NCBI GenBank assembly: GCA_964470375.1
Contig: CAYYCP010000058.1
Location: 1-22,327, forward strand
Direction: 5' to 3'
Source: CAYNQK01 sp964470375
GTDB lineage: Bacteria; Spirochaetota; Spirochaetia; Treponematales; JBGSOB01
DNA: 22,327 nt
Position 1 is the first letter of the stretch, and each line of letters starts with the position of its first letter. The notes beneath the pieces are model-generated. The model did not search any database. It was not told where the DNA came from and saw only the letters and a list, made by a program, of their open reading frames with translations. Below, in pieces: positions 12,850-20,271 of this stretch. A program made the position numbers and the translations under genes.

Positions 12850-15800
12850 ATGAAGTTCGACCGCCACTTCACGCGACCGGGCGCAGGTCCCTACGAGGGC
12901 ATCGTCTGGGAGAAGCGCAGTTCTGAGATCATCGGGGCAAATGGACAGACCCTCTTCAGGATGGACGATGTTGTCGTCCCGGATTTCTGGAGCCAGATCG
13001 CCACCGATATCCTAGCCCAAAAGTACTTCCGCAAGTCCGGCGTCAATCCGGACAAGGCCGATGCCTGGAAGGCCTTCGTCCCGGCCGCCCAGGCTGTCTC
13101 TCCCGATCTAGCCCCGGTAGACGGCCGCGAACACGACGCCCGCCAGGTCTTCCACCGCCTGGGCTTCACCTGGCTGGAATGGGGTCGCCGCGAGGGTCTC
13201 TTCGCCTCCACTGAGGACGAGTCCGCCTTCTATGACGAAATCCTCTATATGCTCGCCCACCAGATGGCTGCGCCCAATTCACCACAATGGTTCAATACCG
13301 GCCTGCATGCGGTTTACGGCATTGAGGGTCCACCACAGGGCCACTTCTACGTCGATCCAGCCAGCCAGGAGCTGCGCCGGAGCAATTCCGCCTACGAGCG
13401 TCCCCAGCCCCACGCCTGCTTCATCCTGGGCGTAGAGGACGACCTCGTCAACGAGCGCGGCATAATGGACCTGATAACCCGGGAAGCCCGCCTCTTCAAG
13501 TACGGCTCGGGAACGGGCACCAACTTCTCCGGCCTGCGCGGGAAAGGCGAGCGCCTGTCCGGGGGCGGTTACTCCTCAGGCCTCCTCTCCTTTCTCAAGA
13601 TCGCCGACCGCTCGGCCGCGGCTATAAAGTCCGGCGGCACCACCAGGCGGGCGGCCAAGATGGTCATCCTTGACTCCGACCACCCTGACGTCGAGGAGTA
13701 CATCGATTGGAAGCGTATCGAGGAGCATAAGGTGGCAGCCCTTGCGGCCGGTTCCGCCCTGATAGATCGCCACACCCGTGCCATTCGGGCGGCCGCCCCC
13801 GGCGGCTGGGATCCCGATTCCAACCCGGCCCTGCGCCAGGCCCTGCGTGCCGCTCTGGCCGATGGCTTCCCGCCCGAGTACCTGAACCAGATCCTCTCGG
13901 CTATGGCCCAGGGCGAGACTGAACCGCCCCTGCCGCGCTACAGCACGGCCTGGGACGACGAGGCCTACGCCACGGTGTCCGGCCAGTCCTCCAACAACAG
14001 CCTACGGGTGAGCAACGCCTTCATGGAAGCCGTTTTGCGCCACCGCGATTGGGAGCTCAAGCAACGTTCCGGTGGACAGACCGCTGGAACAGTCAAGGCC
14101 GAGCGCCTCTTCGACCGGGCGGCCAAGGCGGCCTGGGCATGCGCCGATCCTGGCTTCCAGTTCCACGATACCATCAATGAGTGGCATACCTGCCCGGCCG
14201 ACGGGGAGATCCACGCATCCAACCCCTGCTCCGAGTACATGTTCCTTGACGACACCGCCTGTAACCTGGCATCCCTCAACCTCCTGCGCTTCCGCTCCGA
14301 GGATTCGGGCATGTTCAACATGGACGGCTACCGCCACGCCATCCGCCTATGGACCACGGTCCTGGAAATCTCTGTGGCCATGGCCCAATTCCCATCCCCG
14401 GAGATCGCCCGCAAAAGCCACGATTTCCGCACCTTAGGCCTGGGCTACGCCAACCTAGGGGCCCTCCTCATGGTCATGGGCTTGGCCTACGATTCCCCGG
14501 AGGCCCGGGCCGTGGCAGCCTCCCTCTCGGCCGTCCTGGGCGGCGAGTCCTACGCCCAGTCCGCCCGCATGGCCGCCCTCCTGGGCCCCTTCGCCCGCTT
14601 CGCTGACAACCGCGAGGCCATGCTACGGGTCATCAGGAATCATCGTCGAGCGGCCTATGCCGCCCCCGAGGCGGACTACGAGGGTCTCAGCGTCAAACCC
14701 CGCCCCATCGATCCGGCCCTCTGCCCCAAGGCTTTCCTCAAGGCCGCCCGCTCGGCCTGGGACGAGGCCCTGGCCTTGGGCGAGAAGCACGGCTACCGCA
14801 ACGCCCAGGTCACCGCCATAGCCCCCACCGGGACCATCGGCCTCCTCATGGACTGCGACACCACCGGCATAGAACCCGACTACGCCCTGGTCAAGCACAA
14901 GAAACTCGCCGGCGGGGGTTCCTTTACCATCGTCAACCGCAGCGTCCCTCAGGCCCTGCGCAGCCTTGGCTATAATGCAAAGGAAGCCGATTCTATCGCC
15001 GCCTATTGCGCCCAGCAGGGCACTGCCGCCGGCGCCCCCGGCCTCAAGGCCGCCCACCTGGCGGTTTTCGATACCGCCACCCCCTCCGGACCGGAGGGGC
15101 GCTGCATAGCCTGGGAGGCCCACATCTCCATGATGGCTGCCGTCCAGCCCTTCATCTCAGGGGCCATCTCAAAGACCATCAACATGCCCGCCTCCTCAAG
15201 CTTCGAGGATGTCAAGCAGGCCGTCATGGAGTCTTGGAAATCCATGCTCAAGGCCGTGGCCGTCTACCGAGACGGATCCAAGCTCTCCCAGCCCCTCATG
15301 GCCTCCGGACCCCAAGCCAGCCCCCTCTCGCGGGCGATCTTGGACATCCAGCGCGAGCTTGAGGACGCTCAGGCCCCAGCTCCGGCGGCCGTCCCCGCCC
15401 CCGCCTCGGCCAGGCCGGCCGAACGCATGAGCCTTCCCAACCGCCGCTCGGGCTATACCCAGAAGGCCAAGATCGGCGGCCATTCGGTCTTCCTCCGCAC
15501 CGGCGAGTATGACGACGGCCGCCTGGGCGAGATCTTCCTGGACATGCATAAGGAGGGGGCCGCCTTCCGCAGCCTCCTCAACTCCTTCGCCATAGCCGTT
15601 TCCCTGGGCCTCCAATACGGCGTGCCTCTGGAGGAATACGTGGACGCCTTCACCTTCACACGCTTCGAGCCCAACGGCATCGTCCAGGGCCACGACTATG
15701 TGAAGATGGCCACCAGCGTCCTAGACTACATCTTCCGCGACCTGGCCATCGCCTACCTCAAGCGCTCGGATCTTGGCCAAGTCAAGCCGGACGACCTCCT

Positions 15801-16008
15801 CTCCACGGCCACCCAGGAAGAGGCCGTCCCTCCCAGTCCCGAGGCCAGGCGCACAAGTCAGCGCCGCCAGCATCGGGCTAAAGCCGAGGAGGCCACCGCC
15901 CGAGGCTACGAGGGCGATCCCTGCCCCGTATGCGGCCACTTCACCCTCGTCCGCAACGGCACCTGCCTGAAATGCGAGACATGCGGGGGGACCACCGGCT
16001 GCAGTTGA
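12850..16008 (+). CDS. nrdJ: adenosylcobalamin-dependent (class II) ribonucleotide reductase
   Basis: This enzyme reduces ribonucleotides to deoxyribonucleotides with a B12-derived radical, independent of oxygen. The 1052-residue protein shows the expected cysteines and radical-site residues: Cys190 (PHACFILG) and Cys471 (DTACNLASLN) as the likely redox pair, and Asn458-Pro-Cys460-Ser-Glu462 (NPCSEY) as the active-site motif. PTGTIGLLMDCDTTGIEPD, near residue 655, is also typical. A TSCPD-like domain (about 860-960, GEIFLDMHKEGAAFRSLLNS) precedes a low-complexity linker. The tail has CPVCG (1025-1029) and CLKCETCGGTTGC (1039-1051), a zinc-ribbon-like motif with terminal shuttle cysteines. No ATP-cone is obvious at the N-terminus. 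It is transcribed alone; the start ATG follows AGGAG by 5 bases. Confidence 0.95.
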   Translation: MKFDRHFTRPGAGPYEGIVWEKRSSEIIGANGQTLFRMDDVVVPDFWSQIATDILAQKYFRKSGVNPDKADAWKAFVPAAQAVSPDLAPVDGREHDARQVFHRLGFTWLEWGRREGLFASTEDESAFYDEILYMLAHQMAAPNSPQWFNTGLHAVYGIEGPPQGHFYVDPASQELRRSNSAYERPQPHACFILGVEDDLVNERGIMDLITREARLFKYGSGTGTNFSGLRGKGERLSGGGYSSGLLSFLKIADRSAAAIKSGGTTRRAAKMVILDSDHPDVEEYIDWKRIEEHKVAALAAGSALIDRHTRAIRAAAPGGWDPDSNPALRQALRAALADGFPPEYLNQILSAMAQGETEPPLPRYSTAWDDEAYATVSGQSSNNSLRVSNAFMEAVLRHRDWELKQRSGGQTAGTVKAERLFDRAAKAAWACADPGFQFHDTINEWHTCPADGEIHASNPCSEYMFLDDTACNLASLNLLRFRSEDSGMFNMDGYRHAIRLWTTVLEISVAMAQFPSPEIARKSHDFRTLGLGYANLGALLMVMGLAYDSPEARAVAASLSAVLGGESYAQSARMAALLGPFARFADNREAMLRVIRNHRRAAYAAPEADYEGLSVKPRPIDPALCPKAFLKAARSAWDEALALGEKHGYRNAQVTAIAPTGTIGLLMDCDTTGIEPDYALVKHKKLAGGGSFTIVNRSVPQALRSLGYNAKEADSIAAYCAQQGTAAGAPGLKAAHLAVFDTATPSGPEGRCIAWEAHISMMAAVQPFISGAISKTINMPASSSFEDVKQAVMESWKSMLKAVAVYRDGSKLSQPLMASGPQASPLSRAILDIQRELEDAQAPAPAAVPAPASARPAERMSLPNRRSGYTQKAKIGGHSVFLRTGEYDDGRLGEIFLDMHKEGAAFRSLLNSFAIAVSLGLQYGVPLEEYVDAFTFTRFEPNGIVQGHDYVKMATSVLDYIFRDLAIAYLKRSDLGQVKPDDLLSTATQEEAVPPSPEARRTSQRRQHRAKAEEATARGYEGDPCPVCGHFTLVRNGTCLKCETCGGTTGCS

Positions 16009-16025
16009 CCGTCTCGCATTTCAGG
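15966..16025. repeat. 15-bp perfect inverted repeat spanning the nrdJ stop codon
   Basis: CCTGAAATGCGAGAC (15966-15980, coding) is repeated inverted at 16011-16025, just after the stop codon, with 30 bases between. The mRNA could form a strong stem here, possibly a 3'-end protective or attenuating structure. There is no T-run after it. Confidence 0.8.
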
Positions 16026-16103
16026 TTGTTATGGACTGCGGAACGCAGTTCCGCGTCGCCACCCCCGGGTGGCGCGAGACATGCGGGGGAACCACCGGCT
16101 GCA
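15974..16103. repeat. 30-bp direct repeat of the nrdJ C-terminal coding end
   Basis: Bases 15974-16003, which encode the terminal CETCGGTTGC segment, recur at 16074-16103 with one mismatch (position 15990 versus 16090). The copies are exactly 100 bases apart, so the second is out of frame with nrdJ. The 70 bases between hold two further perfect hairpins (7-bp stem 16038-16054; 7-8-bp stem 16057-16074). Confidence 0.85.
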
Positions 16104-16141
16104 AAAAAAGCGAGGGCCGTCCCGCGGGGGGACGGCCCTCG
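16103..16141 (-). terminator. rho-independent terminator of the ferredoxin gene
   Basis: A 12-13-bp GC-rich stem (16111-16122 with 16130-16141) is followed on the minus strand by seven T (16103-16109), 30 bases after the ferredoxin stop. The hairpin may also slow nrdJ transcripts arriving from the other side, though it lacks a T-run in that direction. Confidence 0.85.
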
Positions 16142-16170
16142 TTCCGGACGGCCCTGGGGCCTATCCGGCC

Positions 16171-16341
16171 TCAACCGGCGATGATGGCCTCGGTGGGGCA
16201 GGATTCGACGCAGGCTCCGCAGTCCACGCAGACATCAGGATCTATCCAGCGCGCACCGTTCTTCTCCGAGATGGCGTTGGAGGGGCATTCGCCTTCGCAG
16301 GCGCCGCAATTCACACAGGCATCAGTGATCTTATAAGCCAT
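16171..16341 (-). CDS. 2[4Fe-4S] clostridial-type ferredoxin
   Basis: The 56-residue protein is a short bacterial ferredoxin with two cluster motifs, CVNCGACEGECP and CVDCGACVESCP. Each supplies three Cys to one cluster and the fourth to the other. It would carry electrons at low potential in the cytoplasm, for example for pyruvate:ferredoxin oxidoreductase or radical SAM enzymes. The frame is open further upstream, but the ATG at 16341 (MAYKITDAC) gives the canonical length and has AGAGAGG at a suitable distance. The gene is monocistronic, with a promoter at 16370-16398 and a strong terminator. It converges with nrdJ and diverges from the AAA+ ATPase gene. Confidence 0.95.
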   Translation of the reverse strand: MAYKITDACVNCGACEGECPSNAISEKNGARWIDPDVCVDCGACVESCPTEAIIAG

Positions 16342-16369
16342 GAGACTACCTCTCTGGTAAGGATGAGCA

Positions 16370-16398
16370 AAGGTACTCCAATTCCGTTGAGGAGTCAA
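16370..16398 (-). promoter_or_regulatory. promoter of the ferredoxin gene
   Basis: TTGACT (16393-16398), a 17-base spacer and TACCTT (16370-16375) lie on the minus strand. The -35 is strong and the -10 weak. The leader would be about 22 bases. Confidence 0.5.
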
Positions 16399-16464
16399 GG
16401 CGCGTCCGCCCGGCTTGAAGAAGCCGAGGCTCCAAGTTCGCTTTCGCGTGGAGCGTTTTCGCGC

Positions 16465-16470
16465 TATAAT
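16465..16470 (+). promoter_or_regulatory. -10 box of the AAA+ ATPase gene
   Basis: A perfect TATAAT lies 17 bases before the ATG at 16488. No good -35 is seen at 16-18 bases. The GGGGGGA ribosome-binding-like stretch ends 3 bases before the ATG. Confidence 0.5.
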
Positions 16471-16487
16471 CCCTGACGGGGGGGATA

Positions 16488-18239
16488 ATGTCCGAACAGC
16501 TGATTGTCAAGAACCTGCCCTTCATCAAGATCTTGCCGGCCTGGGCCCAGGAGCTGTCCTACAAGTATTGCTCCAAGACCGCCAACCTCTACATCGTCCA
16601 CGGCAATATCCGTGACTTCCTGCCCCATAAGATGAATGAGGGCGAATTCCTCTTCGCCCGCATCCAAGAATACATATCCGAGGTTCTCTTCGGAAACCGC
16701 GACATCATCGTCTATTACGACCGCTCCTCCGGGATTTCCTTCGGCTCAGCGGCTATGAAGGATGCCTACCTCAAGGACATGGCCGCCCGCTTCCCGGGCG
16801 TGGAGGCCGACGAGTTCCTTCAGGCCGACCCGGCCAAGGCATTCCCCTATTTGGAGCGCTACTTCTTGGCGCGGATGATAGAGAAGCTGCGCATCGTCCT
16901 CATCATGGACTACGCCGAGACGGTCATCCCAGCCTCCGATCTCTCGCGCCTATCGGACGAGGACCGCTACGCCCTCGTCACCCTGAACCGCTGGTCCCAC
17001 GACCCCATCTTCACCCGCGGCGACGTTTCGGTCATCCTCCTCACCGAGAACCTCTCCGACATATCCCCGCGTATCTCCGCCTCGCCCTCCACCATCAAGG
17101 TGCGCATCCCCATCCCGGACGAGAAGGTGCGCGCCCAGTTTTTGGCCTTCCTGGAGAAGAGGGGCACCCTGATCCTGGAGCGCGGCGTGGACGTCGAGGC
17201 GGTGGCCCAGGTGACCAGCGGGCTCAACCTGGTGAACCTCAACCAGCTGGCGGCCGAGTCCTACCAGGAGGACCGCCTGATAGGCATGGATTATTTGCGC
17301 ATGCGCAAAAAGGAGATCATCGAGAACGAGGCCGCCGGGCTATTGGAATTCCTGGAGACCGAGCATGACCTGTCCTTCGTGTCCGGGCACGACTTCGTCA
17401 AGAAGCGCTTCAAGAGCGCCGCCCGGGCCATCAAGCACGGGCGCCTGGACGTCCTGCCCATGGGTTACCTCATAGCCGGCCCGGTCGGCACGGGTAAGAG
17501 CTTCATGGTCTCGGCCTTCGCCGGCGAGATCGGTGTGCCCATGGTCAAGTTCCGCAATTTCCGCTCCCAGTGGCAGGGCGTCACCGAGGCCAACCTGGAG
17601 AAGGTCCTCAACATCCTGGCGGCCATGGCCCCCGTGGCGGTTATGATCGACGAGGCCGACGCCTTCCTGGGCGACCGCAACCAGGAGGGCGACTCCGGCA
17701 CCTCCAACCGCATCTTCGCCCAGATCGCCAGCTTCATGGGCAACACCGCCTACCGCGGCAAGATCATCTGGTTCTTGATCACCTGCCGCCCCGACCTCCT
17801 GCCCATCGACCTGAAGCGCCAAGGCCGGGCCGAAGAGCATCTGGCCCTCTTCTACCCCGACACGGACGCGGAGAAGGAGGCCCTCTTCGAGACCCTGGTG
17901 CGCAAATTGGGTCTGTCCATCCGGAAATTCCCCGTGGGCGACTTGCTCCGGCGCTTCAAGCACGAATTCTCCGGTGCCGACCTGGAGGCTGTCCTCATCC
18001 GAGCCAAATTCAAGGCCGCTATGGAGGATAGAACCTTCGTCACCCGCGAGGATCTGGAGGAGACCATGGCCGACTTCGTGCCTCCGGCCTATCCTTACGA
18101 GATCGAGTTGCAGAACCTCGTGGCTGTCCTGGAATGTACCAGTCGCGAGATGGTTCCGCGGCGCTTCCAGAGCCTGGACAGGGCAAAGCTTGTCAGGGAC
18201 ATCCAGGAGCTCAAGGCCCTCCTTGGGGAGCGCCCCTGA
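16488..18239 (+). CDS. two-domain AAA+ ATPase
   Basis: The 583-residue protein has an N-terminal region (about 1-280) shaped like a AAA+ module without Walker motifs (VLIMDYAETV near 137-146 sits where Walker B would be; VILLTENLSDIS near sensor 1). A complete C-terminal AAA+ domain follows: Walker A GPVGTGKS (331-338), Walker B VMIDEAD (385-391), sensor-1 region ITCRPD, arginine-finger-like DLKRQGRAE (441-449) and GADLEA helix near 494. This degenerate-plus-active order recalls the Ycf46/Cdc48-like branch of AAA proteins. It probably remodels or unfolds a protein partner in the cytoplasm; there is no signal peptide or membrane segment. It is divergent from ferredoxin and 58 bases upstream of tatT, which has its own promoter, so no functional tie to the transporter is evident. 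Confidence 0.85.
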   Translation: MSEQLIVKNLPFIKILPAWAQELSYKYCSKTANLYIVHGNIRDFLPHKMNEGEFLFARIQEYISEVLFGNRDIIVYYDRSSGISFGSAAMKDAYLKDMAARFPGVEADEFLQADPAKAFPYLERYFLARMIEKLRIVLIMDYAETVIPASDLSRLSDEDRYALVTLNRWSHDPIFTRGDVSVILLTENLSDISPRISASPSTIKVRIPIPDEKVRAQFLAFLEKRGTLILERGVDVEAVAQVTSGLNLVNLNQLAAESYQEDRLIGMDYLRMRKKEIIENEAAGLLEFLETEHDLSFVSGHDFVKKRFKSAARAIKHGRLDVLPMGYLIAGPVGTGKSFMVSAFAGEIGVPMVKFRNFRSQWQGVTEANLEKVLNILAAMAPVAVMIDEADAFLGDRNQEGDSGTSNRIFAQIASFMGNTAYRGKIIWFLITCRPDLLPIDLKRQGRAEEHLALFYPDTDAEKEALFETLVRKLGLSIRKFPVGDLLRRFKHEFSGADLEAVLIRAKFKAAMEDRTFVTREDLEETMADFVPPAYPYEIELQNLVAVLECTSREMVPRRFQSLDRAKLVRDIQELKALLGERP

Positions 18240-18260
18240 AGGGATCCTTCGCCCCTTCCT

Positions 18261-18289
18261 TTGACAAAAAGGCGTTTTTAACGCACAAT
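18261..18289 (+). promoter_or_regulatory. promoter of the tatT-tatP-tatQM operon
   Basis: A perfect TTGACA (18261-18266), a 17-base spacer and CACAAT (18284-18289) precede tatT. The spacer holds a 5-bp inverted repeat GCGTT-TTT-AACGC (18272-18284). Transcription would start within about two bases of the tatT ATG. Confidence 0.6.
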
Positions 18290-18297
18290 GCAGGGAT

Positions 18298-19227
18298 ATG
18301 AAGACAAGGTTCCGCCTCCTGCTTCTTTCCGCCGTCCTGGGGGTTTTTGCCTCCGCGGCCTCATGCTCTATCAGTTCCATAGCGGCTAGGGTTCTGACCT
18401 CCGGCGATAGCGGCTCGGGCGGCGGCGCCCTGGGCGTCTTCATGCGCGAGAACGACCCGGAGTTCGTGGCCGAGGCCCTGCCCACCCTCATTAAGACCCT
18501 TGAGGCCCTCCTGGCTTCTGAGCCGCAGAACCGCGACCTGCGTCTGACGGTAGGGTCCGCCTACATCATGTACGCCAACGCCTTCGTGGAGGGACCGGCC
18601 GTACGCCTTCCCCAGGAGGAGTACGAGAGGCGCCTGGAGGCTAAGCGCCGGGCCCTCAACTTCTACAAGCGCGGAACCGACTATGTGGGCGGCGCCCTGG
18701 AGGCCGCCTTCCCCGGCGTCACGACGGACGCGGCCAGGGCTGCCGCCGCCGCTCCCCGGATGAAGAAGGCCTGGGTGCCCTTTTTGTACTGGTACGCCGC
18801 CGGCACTACTGCGGCATTCGCTCTGGATCCACTGGACATCCCCCTTTCAATGCGCGTACCGGCCGCCAAGGCCCTTATGCAAAGGGCCTTCGAGCTGGAG
18901 CCAGGCTTCATGGGCTCGGCCATAGCCGACTTCTTCATCTCCTTCTACGCCGGGGTGCCGGATGTCCTGGGCGGCGACAAGACCAAGGTGGAGGAATTCT
19001 ACCGCCTGGCCCTGGAGCTCAACGGCGGCCAGTCCCCGGGCACCTACGTAGCCTACGCCATGGCCGTGTGCCTGCCGGCCCAGGACGCCCAGGGCTTCAG
19101 CGATCTCATGCGCAAGGCCCTCGCCATTGATCCGGACACCCTTCCGGATTCACGCCTCATGATCATACTCTCACAGCGCAATGCCGCGTACTATCTCGCC
19201 AACAGGGGCGATTTTTTCCTGGAATGA
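18298..19227 (+). CDS. tatT: TRAP transporter-associated TPR lipoprotein TatT
   Basis: In T. pallidum, TatT (Tp0956) is a helical lipoprotein with hidden TPR motifs that pairs with the TRAP binding protein TatP. The 309-residue product here fits in place and shape. It has a signal peptide with a relaxed spirochaete lipobox AAS-Cys23, then an almost all-helical body with family-like stretches ALPTLIKTLEALLASEPQNRDL (broken at the loop), LTVGSAYIMYANAFVEGPA (about 83-101) and KRRALNFYKRGTDYV. Start choice is forced by the signal peptide; AGGGA lies only 2 bases before the ATG. tatP follows after 36 bases, with its own ribosome-binding site. It should sit on the periplasmic side of a membrane, helping deliver substrate to TatP. 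The ligand is unknown. Confidence 0.88.
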   Translation: MKTRFRLLLLSAVLGVFASAASCSISSIAARVLTSGDSGSGGGALGVFMRENDPEFVAEALPTLIKTLEALLASEPQNRDLRLTVGSAYIMYANAFVEGPAVRLPQEEYERRLEAKRRALNFYKRGTDYVGGALEAAFPGVTTDAARAAAAAPRMKKAWVPFLYWYAAGTTAAFALDPLDIPLSMRVPAAKALMQRAFELEPGFMGSAIADFFISFYAGVPDVLGGDKTKVEEFYRLALELNGGQSPGTYVAYAMAVCLPAQDAQGFSDLMRKALAIDPDTLPDSRLMIILSQRNAAYYLANRGDFFLE

Positions 19228-19263
19228 CGATGCGTCGCACGCCCCGATAAGGAGTCTGAGCCG

Positions 19264-20271
19264 ATGAATGCGCGTATTTACATCGCGGCTGTACTGGCCA
19301 CATCGATTGCCGGATTCGTCCCGGCCGTCCCGGTCACCCTCAAGCTTGCCTCTCAGGCCCCCGAGAATACGCCCATAGGTGCGGGCATGGCTAAGCTGAC
19401 CGCTGAATTCAAGCGGATTTCCGGAGGTCAGGTTCAGCTCAAGGTTTATCACAACGGCTCCCAGGGCGACGAGGAGGGCATGCGTCAAAAGATCGACACC
19501 GGCTTCCTGGATGGGGCCCTCTTCGATACCTTCGGCCTCTCCCATATCTCGCCGGAAGCCATGGCCCTCTCGGCCCCGGCCGTCATAGCCGACCAGGATG
19601 AGTTGAATTATGTCTTGAAGGCCGCCCGCCCCCTCATCTCCGACAAAATCGCCGACAAGGGCTACAAGGTCCTGGCCTTTGCCACCATCGGCTGGGTACG
19701 CTTCTTCTCGCGCTACGCTATCGCCTCCCCCAAGGACCTGCGCAAGTACCGCGTGGCGGTGAACCCCTACGAGAAGGAGCTGATGCAGCTCTACAAGCTG
19801 GCCGGCCTGTCCATCGTCCTCTCGCCCCTTACCACCACCCTGCAGCAGCTCCAGTCGCGCTCGGTGGACGTCTTCTACACCACCCCAATGTACCTGTCCT
19901 TCCAATGGAGCTCCTACAAGGACGTGGGCAGCAAGATGACCGGCCTCAAGGTATGCCCGGTGGTGGGCGGCATAGTCCTGTCCAACCGCGCCTGGGACAA
20001 GGTCCCCGAGGCGGCCCGCCAGCCCATCCTGGACTCGGCCCAGGCCGTGGCCGACGAGATCTCCGCCGAATTCATCGACAAGGAGGACTCGATCATCTCC
20101 GAGCTCAAGAAGTACGGGCTGACCGAGGTGGCCGTGGGCCCCGCCGAGCTGGCCGAGTGGAGGTCCCAGTTCGCCGAGGCCGTGGAGAAGGGCACCGGCA
20201 GCGTCTACACCCGTGAGATGATGGACCTGATCAACGGATCCATCGCCGATTACAGGAAGGGCGCCCGATGA
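19264..20271 (+). CDS. tatP: TRAP transporter periplasmic substrate-binding protein (DctP family)
   Basis: DctP-type proteins capture a substrate, usually an organic acid, and pass it to the QM membrane unit. The 335-residue product has a signal peptide (to about residue 21) and DctP-family features: VTLKLASQAPENTPIGAGM (24-42), RISGGQVQLKVYHNGSQGDE (51-70) and DLRKYRVAV (158-166), whose Arg163 is at the site of the carboxylate-binding arginine of the family. It also has the long hinge helix around 265-285. No lipobox Cys is present at the signal cleavage region, unlike the T. pallidum lipoprotein as I recall it. AAGGAG lies 10 bases before the ATG. The stop overlaps the tatQM start (ATGA), implying coupled translation. 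Confidence 0.93.
   Translation: MNARIYIAAVLATSIAGFVPAVPVTLKLASQAPENTPIGAGMAKLTAEFKRISGGQVQLKVYHNGSQGDEEGMRQKIDTGFLDGALFDTFGLSHISPEAMALSAPAVIADQDELNYVLKAARPLISDKIADKGYKVLAFATIGWVRFFSRYAIASPKDLRKYRVAVNPYEKELMQLYKLAGLSIVLSPLTTTLQQLQSRSVDVFYTTPMYLSFQWSSYKDVGSKMTGLKVCPVVGGIVLSNRAWDKVPEAARQPILDSAQAVADEISAEFIDKEDSIISELKKYGLTEVAVGPAELAEWRSQFAEAVEKGTGSVYTREMMDLINGSIADYRKGAR

Noticed and set aside
16031..16336. Plus-strand frame containing a second CGGTTGC motif after nrdJ
   Set aside because: The motif comes from the 30-bp repeat. The rest of the frame is the complement of the ferredoxin terminator and gene.
16342..16398. Longer ferredoxin start at 16398
   Set aside because: It would cover the predicted promoter. 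The ATG at 16341 has a ribosome-binding site and gives the normal ferredoxin length.
17340..18491. 383-residue minus-strand open frame opposite the AAA+ ATPase and tatT
   Set aside because: It crosses two well-supported genes and an intergenic promoter, has no recognisable motif, and reflects high GC at third codon positions.
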